Shown here piece after piece: positions 14,901 to 18,433 of a DNA stretch of 18,433 nt. A program made the translations under genes and the position numbers. Every line of letters begins with the position of its first letter. Position 1 is the first letter of the stretch. The DNA comes from CAZYPU01 sp964649665 (GTDB lineage: Bacteria; Omnitrophota; Gorgyraeia; JABMRN01; RBG-13-46-9): NCBI GenBank assembly GCA_964649665.1, contig CAZYPU010000020.1, forward strand, positions 1-18,433. The letters run 5' to 3'. Below the pieces are notes generated by a model that was not told the origin of the DNA, did no database searches, and saw only the letters and a program-made list of their open reading frames with translations.

Positions 14901-17648
14901 TGGGAGATTTTTGAGGAACGACTGCAGACGGGATATGTCAACGTGCTTCACGTAGGAAGAAAAGATACAATATTTGACGCGCACGCAAGCCCTATGTACG
15001 GATTAAACATATGCGATTCAGCTGCCGAGAAGGACGTGGCGATCGTCCACGAGATTATGGCGCTATATGGTTTTAGGGATGATGAATTTAACGAAAAGGT
15101 GGCTGTTGCCTATAAGAGGTGGAAAAAAGATGGACATGCGCCCACTTTGCAAAGCATCAAAAGGTATATTCGCAAGGACAGAAAAAGGGCAATAGAGGAA
15201 TTCTCTAGGAATGGCTATGTCGCGGATATTACAGATATTGGCGTTATGGGAAAAGACGTCGTAGAAGTACAAGCGCTCACCGGGATGAATGATTTTGAAC
15301 AGATAGAGCAAGCCATAAGCGCGATTAGGGGCAGAGGCACAGGTTCGGGAGAACGGGTATCCGAAGCGTATGCTGTGATTGAAGAGGCCTTGCCGAGTAT
15401 TGTAGCAACCTATGCGAGTGCCAGCGGCGATCTTGTAATGGAGGCCGAATATATTTTAGAGCGTATATTTAATAAATGCCCGGATATTTTGCTCGATGAC
15501 ATTTTTATTCAGTTTCAGCTTCAAAACGTTCAAATTACAGATAGCCTTAGAAATGCTTTCAGATTAGCGTATTTATCAAGATGGTCTTCTAATCCGCGGA
15601 AGACAGTCGGGATTCTTATAGACGAGTCAGGAGGCAAGGAAGAAAGCGTTGAACTGATGCTTAAAAGGGTTGCGATACTGGGCACGCGGGCACTTTATTT
15701 TGATTCGCTTGTCGCGAAGCTGCCGAAAGCGAAAGAATTAGCCGACATCGCCTATCGCAGGGCGTATCTGCTTTTACAAGATTACCTACGGAAATATGCC
15801 AAAAAATATCGTTCACGGATTGAAAAAGAAGGCTTTCTTACGTTGAATCCATTTGATACGAAAAAAAAGGAAATTGAAGCAACAATCGAGGCCATGCTTA
15901 TTGTCATTATAAACAATAAAAAGAGGTTTGCTCCCTTGGGAATAAAACTGGGCAAAGCGGAACGCAAATACGCCGAATACTGCGTAAAAAGAAAAGAATA
16001 CAGGGATGCCGAGCGTGGACGACGAGAATTTTTGGAATCAGAAGACTTAACCGCATACGAAAGAACGGTTAACGAAAAACTTAGACGGATAGAGCTAGGA
16101 ATCGTGAAAAGAAAAAGAGATTGCGACGAACTGATAAGAAATTTCTCTAAAGAGCTTCTTTACTTATCGATTGAGGACCGTGATTTCGCGAAATTGAGAG
16201 GCGGAGAGCCGAACGCTGGAGATCTATCGGATAACGGAAATCCGTACAAAGAGGAAAAGCACATTAATGGAGGTTTTGACGCGCTCGACAGGGCGTATAA
16301 CGGTAATATTACGAAAGAAATAGAAAGAAAATTGGCGCAAAAACCAAACGAGCCCGTAAGGATATTGATGCTTGGCGTGGGCCGGGGGTTTGAGGCGTTT
16401 ACGCTAATGCAAAAATACGGAGACAGAATTAAGATTACAGCCCTGGCGAAAGAGGATTTGTTATACAAAGTAGCCGAGGATTTAAAGAAGCGATTTGAAG
16501 AGGAAGGGATTTCCGTAACCCCGAAAGAGGCGGATATATATATAGAGCGCCTTAAATCCGGTTTTGTCGTTTGTGACTTAAACAAGAAATTGCCCATCCG
16601 TGACACTTACGATTTAGTTATTTTCGGTACGCATGTATGCCGTCACATAGAAAGAAAAATCTTTGCCCTGGAAGAGGCCCTTGGCGCCTGCGAAGAGGGG
16701 GGTAACGTTTATTGCGATCTTGAGAGGGCTTTCATTTTAGACCGGGCACAATGGATAAGAGCTGTTAAATATTTCGCGGGCTTGAAAAACCCGAATATCG
16801 CCACCTTTGATAACTGCGGTATTAAGTTCACAAAGGGGCCCGGACTTACGTTGCCGCGGTTTAATAAATTAAAAGTTGGAAAATATTCTGTATGGCGACT
16901 TGGCATATACGAATTAAATGTTTTTTACCAAATTCTGCCGCCCCGGCCGAAAAAAGACCAGCTTTATTGGGTAATGCCCATGGATCACGCGTCCGAAGCG
17001 CTCGCTTCGCCTGCTGCAGAGGAAGCCCTCCTCGCCAGAGAAAAGAATATTGCCACGGATTTCGTGGATGAGCTTATCATGCGGGCCGAGAAAGCCAGGG
17101 CCGCCGGCGAGCAAATCATTCTCGGCCTCGATACAAGCTGGATATCAGACATGAAAGGCCGGCATGGGACGATAATTACGCCGCTTTTACGCGAGATCGA
17201 ACGATTGCCGGGGCTTTTAGAGAGAAAGGGCCTGGACAATGTGCTCTTCGTGCGGGGTGAGGGCGACGAGGTTGCGCGCGATATAAAGGACCAAAAAAAC
17301 CCGAAAACGCCCTTTTCAAATATCATTGTCCTGGGCGGAGTGAAGGCCGTGAAATCTGACGAATTCAAAAATCTGAAAAGCGAAAAACCCGATGACAGGG
17401 CTTTACTGGTGGGTGTGAACACCGCATGCCTGGGGAATAATGGCGTAAGGCTTGTTGAGATGTATTTACTGGCGATGGCTATCGGTAACGGCAAAACGCC
17501 GTCCGAGCTGGACACCGAATTTATAATAATAGAAAAGGATCCGGACGCGGACGGAACATTTATATTCACCCCTGTCAAACCCTTCAGCCTTGACGCCGCC
17601 GAAGAAATATACGAGCTCCAAACGAGTGAAATCCACCGCCGCGCTTAA
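11922..17648 (+). CDS. giant multidomain protein with signal sequence, winged helix, sigma-70 and methyltransferase domains
   Basis: A 1,908-residue protein; I know no characterised homologue. Visible order: 1-31 signal sequence (basic KIKNSVLKR, hydrophobic FLSVGMVCLFLI, then AFALAPP); about 174-245 winged helix (KKEIAKALNRAESTIQQDI then a basic wing); about 290-585 three tandem ~100-residue repeats; about 647-732 sigma-70 region 2 (ENFDPDRGVSFSTYV, IEGAMLDLIRKL); about 782-850 region 4 helix-turn-helix (RRKIAERFGLDERRIVQIV); His1043-Glu1044 in an HEIMA segment; a long helical charged stretch; about 1475-1600 class I methyltransferase with LGVGRG at 1484-1489 and YDLVIFGTHV; about 1715-1880 a domain with IILGLDTSW and LDNVLFVRGEGDE resembling C-termini of Omnitrophota giant proteins. 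No further membrane helix is evident. ATG 11922 is preferred to TTG 11868, whose extension would disrupt the signal. Function unknown; domain calls are by motif reading. Confidence 0.85.
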   Translation: MLKIKNSVLKRFLSVGMVCLFLINDLAFALAPPSRFKPLISIEKRGNLYVIIENTDEIANLKDGFPEDVGFLYLSELIGQALRLGLSPRGLKTLIKRDLPDIDFTRFRWRDLREEEGAFCLPYVRKDDGRTHVLKFHASGEVTAEDLSKVSIPIEGAPTILDALRGVIPGPPAGSPHAVFKYMLEAQGARKKPVTFMKKEIAKALNRAESTIQQDINTLLAIGLIDRRRAQDKGRGRHYEYFLTVQRWISNKEKRNRLSKVPGILASYGAKVPLSRRKELKAKIDKLLGVFYTDFEEALEAFKAEYMSWKTKTNLDVQRKFVEALAKELGKKPGLLCTVDFGQFLNVFEDKSLKGLHLSYGYPPAKALKKLKKELGIEDLLPTGIYRNYEEVLAHLRKGIKIKWGAVSPEIQFEFVEALAKALKKKAGELIPADFEKSVHVFGGNNLTRLCGHYMCRRGQRRTTTKAIKDLKEELGIRNLADAVIPYGSYKEALAAFKKNEIKWKRTPPEVKLKFVEALAKALKKKAGELIPADFRKPVACFASKRRKHGKPLRSLLEHYLCSAKSPKPYANALKELKKEVGIEDLTSGNKEWKEKICDWQVVCGIIEEHMDFCVNRNTVELFLRTHKLTNETQFAFGREIRERGNSAARDALAIAHLYILTFYVRKYSARNPDIGEDEFRQAGERALYKCAENFDPDRGVSFSTYVGSHDRNGKHAIGAIEGAMLDLIRKLKGTGTKKRPEKPYSVIVPQEDIDLDHPGYMADIVKEDVSRPWLYQGRALTEEEEGSVRAVLSGRMHSRNLRRDIDIFILCLKGEERRKIAERFGLDERRIVQIVTRCKRVLEQHKQELTPPAGKGRDFARLSALGMRMTFKELFGPDPWSDEARRRMWYERRITPLKIYTHEQLDRLREFLEKFNVPASRRIVDVFQNKNIRAYVRWKMHEILIDEFIESFYAKAGGNRGRLHHYGDADGEYEEIAKIKKFFCEVLGFSGPWEIFEERLQTGYVNVLHVGRKDTIFDAHASPMYGLNICDSAAEKDVAIVHEIMALYGFRDDEFNEKVAVAYKRWKKDGHAPTLQSIKRYIRKDRKRAIEEFSRNGYVADITDIGVMGKDVVEVQALTGMNDFEQIEQAISAIRGRGTGSGERVSEAYAVIEEALPSIVATYASASGDLVMEAEYILERIFNKCPDILLDDIFIQFQLQNVQITDSLRNAFRLAYLSRWSSNPRKTVGILIDESGGKEESVELMLKRVAILGTRALYFDSLVAKLPKAKELADIAYRRAYLLLQDYLRKYAKKYRSRIEKEGFLTLNPFDTKKKEIEATIEAMLIVIINNKKRFAPLGIKLGKAERKYAEYCVKRKEYRDAERGRREFLESEDLTAYERTVNEKLRRIELGIVKRKRDCDELIRNFSKELLYLSIEDRDFAKLRGGEPNAGDLSDNGNPYKEEKHINGGFDALDRAYNGNITKEIERKLAQKPNEPVRILMLGVGRGFEAFTLMQKYGDRIKITALAKEDLLYKVAEDLKKRFEEEGISVTPKEADIYIERLKSGFVVCDLNKKLPIRDTYDLVIFGTHVCRHIERKIFALEEALGACEEGGNVYCDLERAFILDRAQWIRAVKYFAGLKNPNIATFDNCGIKFTKGPGLTLPRFNKLKVGKYSVWRLGIYELNVFYQILPPRPKKDQLYWVMPMDHASEALASPAAEEALLAREKNIATDFVDELIMRAEKARAAGEQIILGLDTSWISDMKGRHGTIITPLLREIERLPGLLERKGLDNVLFVRGEGDEVARDIKDQKNPKTPFSNIIVLGGVKAVKSDEFKNLKSEKPDDRALLVGVNTACLGNNGVRLVEMYLLAMAIGNGKTPSELDTEFIIIEKDPDADGTFIFTPVKPFSLDAAEEIYELQTSEIHRRA
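13162..13526 (+). repeat. 65-bp exact direct repeat inside the giant gene
   Basis: Positions 13162-13226 are identical to 13462-13526, exactly 300 bp (100 codons) apart. They encode the FVEALAKALKKKAGELIPAD core of the second and third protein repeats. The first protein repeat (about 12789-13065) has the same plan but is diverged at the DNA level. Confidence 0.93.
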
Positions 17649-17669
17649 AATGTTTCAAAAACCGCGTTT

Positions 17670-17695
17670 AATCGCGTAGGTTAACCCGCGCGATT
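17670..17695. repeat. weak inverted repeat after the giant gene
   Basis: AATCGCG (17670-17676) pairs with CGCGATT (17689-17695) around a 12-nt GTTAACC-containing centre. No T-run follows, so it is at best a weak terminator between the giant gene and the smpB promoter. Confidence 0.3.
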
Positions 17696-17712
17696 GAGGG
17701 TTAGGGGTGAGC

Positions 17713-17741
17713 TTGCTTTTGGGGGTAGATTGTGTTATATT
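17713..17741 (+). promoter_or_regulatory. extended -10 sigma-70 promoter of smpB
   Basis: TTGCTT (17713-17718), a 17-nt spacer and TATATT (17736-17741) preceded by TG in the extended position (TGTTATATT). Predicted transcription starts near 17748, about 19 nt before the smpB ATG, and the leader contains GGAAGG. Confidence 0.65.
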
Positions 17742-17766
17742 GAATAGTCCAACGGAAGGTGCTTAT

Positions 17767-18222
17767 ATGGAGAACGGAATTGTCGTCACGAACAGGCAGG
17801 CGCGCCATGACTACTTCATATTAGAAACTTTCGAGGCGGGCATAGAGCTTAGGGGAAGCGAGATCAAGTCTATCCGCAAAAGGCACGCCAACCTTAAGGA
17901 TAGCTTCGCGAGGGTTGAAAAAGGGGAGATTTTACTGCACAATCTGCATATAAGCCCTTATGAATTCGCCCGAGGCAACGAAATAGACCCGAAGAGGCCA
18001 AGAAAGCTCCTTCTTAAAAAGAGTCAGATAAGATATCTTTTCGCGAAGATTTCCGCGAAAAAACTGACGCTGATCCCGCTTAAAATATACTTTAAAAAGA
18101 GCCTCGCGAAGGTGGAGATCGCCTTGGCGAAGGGCAAGAGGTTCTTTGACAAACGCGAAGCGATAAAAGCCAAAGAAGCGAAACGCGAAGTAGACCGCGT
18201 ATTACGCAAAAAACGGCAGTAA
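17767..18222 (+). CDS. smpB: SsrA-binding protein SmpB
   Basis: A 151-residue protein that binds the tRNA-like end of tmRNA and brings it to stalled ribosomes for trans-translation. It shows the family's N-terminal NRQARHDYFILETFEAGIEL, GSEIKSIRKRHANLKDSFAR and HNLHISPYEFA blocks, LFAKISAKKLTLIPLKIYF, and a basic C-terminal tail (KREVDRVLRKKRQ) that enters the decoding centre. Length is typical. The ATG at 17767 follows GGAAGG (17754-17759); the frame also opens at GTG 17707, but that extension would read through the predicted promoter and adds residues foreign to the family. The partner RNA gene ssrA begins 130 nt downstream, after a palindromic element. Confidence 0.96.
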   Translation: MENGIVVTNRQARHDYFILETFEAGIELRGSEIKSIRKRHANLKDSFARVEKGEILLHNLHISPYEFARGNEIDPKRPRKLLLKKSQIRYLFAKISAKKLTLIPLKIYFKKSLAKVEIALAKGKRFFDKREAIKAKEAKREVDRVLRKKRQ

Positions 18223-18227
18223 TGTTT

Positions 18228-18339
18228 GTCATTGCGAGGTCGTCCCGAAGGGGCGACCGAAGCAATCCCTTCGTTTGAGATTGCTTCGTCCCCCTCGACG
18301 CGCGGCCTTCGGCCGCTTGCTCGGGGTCCTCGCAATGAC
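18228..18339. repeat. full-length palindromic element between smpB and ssrA (copy 5)
   Basis: A 112-bp copy with ends GTCATTGCGAG and CTCGCAATGAC and inner hairpins GGTCG(TC)CC-GAA-GG(GG)CGACC, GAAGCAATC/GATTGCTTC and the GC-rich CGGCCTTCGGCCG segment. It starts 6 nt after the smpB stop and ends 13 nt before the 5' end of tmRNA. Its last 71 bases equal those of copy 4 exactly. Confidence 0.9.
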
Positions 18340-18352
18340 AGTATTAGAATAA

Positions 18353-18433
18353 GGGGGTGACAGGTTTCGACCTAGTTCTTTGGTCTAGAAGCAGCATGTA
18401 TAGGTTGCAAGGAGGCCTATTAAAACACCTTGC
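18353..18433 (+). ncRNA. ssrA: transfer-messenger RNA, 5' part (cut by the window end)
   Basis: tmRNA rescues stalled ribosomes with SmpB. The 5' tRNA-like end is recognisable as GGGGGTGACAGGTTTCGACC, close to the conserved start of bacterial tmRNA, followed by the expected GCATG segment. Pseudoknot PK1 can be drawn: stem ATAGG (18400-18404) with CCTAT (18416-18420), and loop GCAAGG (18407-18412) with CCTTGC (18428-18433). The tag reading frame and 3' tRNA-like half lie beyond the window. The spacing to the upstream repeat means the promoter must lie within or before that repeat, unless the RNA is cut from an smpB transcript. Confidence 0.9.

Noticed and set aside
18024..18335. 103-residue minus-strand reading frame over smpB and repeat copy 5
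   Set aside because: It is the antisense of smpB plus repeat sequence, with no supporting signals.

Overview
The window looks like chromosomal DNA of an uncultivated Gram-negative bacterium, most probably of the Omnitrophota (OP3) lineage. The clues are a very long exported-type protein whose N-terminus ends in an 'AFALAPP' signal and whose C-terminus carries a domain I associate with Omnitrophota giant proteins, many copies of a palindromic repeat with GTCATTGCGAG ends, and outer-membrane genes (a TonB-dependent receptor and a possible lipid A modification cassette). The phylum assignment is inference from pattern recognition. All complete genes lie on the + strand; only a fragment at the extreme left appears to run leftward.

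Layout. (1) 1-1653: a probable leftward gene start and, divergently, speB (agmatinase) and pdaD (pyruvoyl arginine decarboxylase), which together make putrescine from arginine via agmatine. Each direction has a recognisable extended -10 promoter. (2) 1779-2911: a UPF0280 (ApbE-like) protein and a NIL-domain 2x[4Fe-4S] ferredoxin, a pair linked to anaerobic sulfide assimilation and homocysteine synthesis in methanogens. (3) 3010-7190: pabB, a pabC-like class IV aminotransferase and a BtuB-like TonB-dependent receptor, all overlapping. pabB carries an in-frame copy of the palindromic repeat. (4) 7191-7570: a gene-free stretch with a full-length repeat, a possible promoter and three long perfect inverted repeats, leading to bioY. 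(5) 7571-11178: bioY and, overlapping in series, an ArnT-like GT39 glycosyltransferase, an ArnC-like GT2 glycosyltransferase and a ChbG/YdjC-type deacetylase. This composition matches the Francisella lipid A aminosugar pathway (FlmK/FlmF2/NaxD). (6) 11203-11710: tRNA-Leu(CAG) with a small lipoprotein gene 19 nt behind it. (7) 11922-17648: a 1,908-residue multidomain protein. (8) 17767-18433: smpB and the 5' part of ssrA (tmRNA), the trans-translation pair, separated by another full-length repeat.

The strongest candidate for something undescribed is the giant protein. It joins a Sec-type signal sequence, a winged-helix DNA-binding domain, three ~100-residue tandem repeats, sigma-70 region 2 and region 4 modules of FliA-like type, an HExxA segment, a SAM methyltransferase fold and the lineage-type C-terminal domain. 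A transcription-initiation module behind an export signal is paradoxical. Either the hydrophobic N-terminus is an anchor, or the protein is delivered outside the cell, possibly into another organism. A second theme is the palindromic repeat family: five copies in 18 kb, one exapted into coding sequence, one next to the tmRNA 5' end, and one whose inner hairpin shares its arm sequence with a palindrome upstream of bioY.
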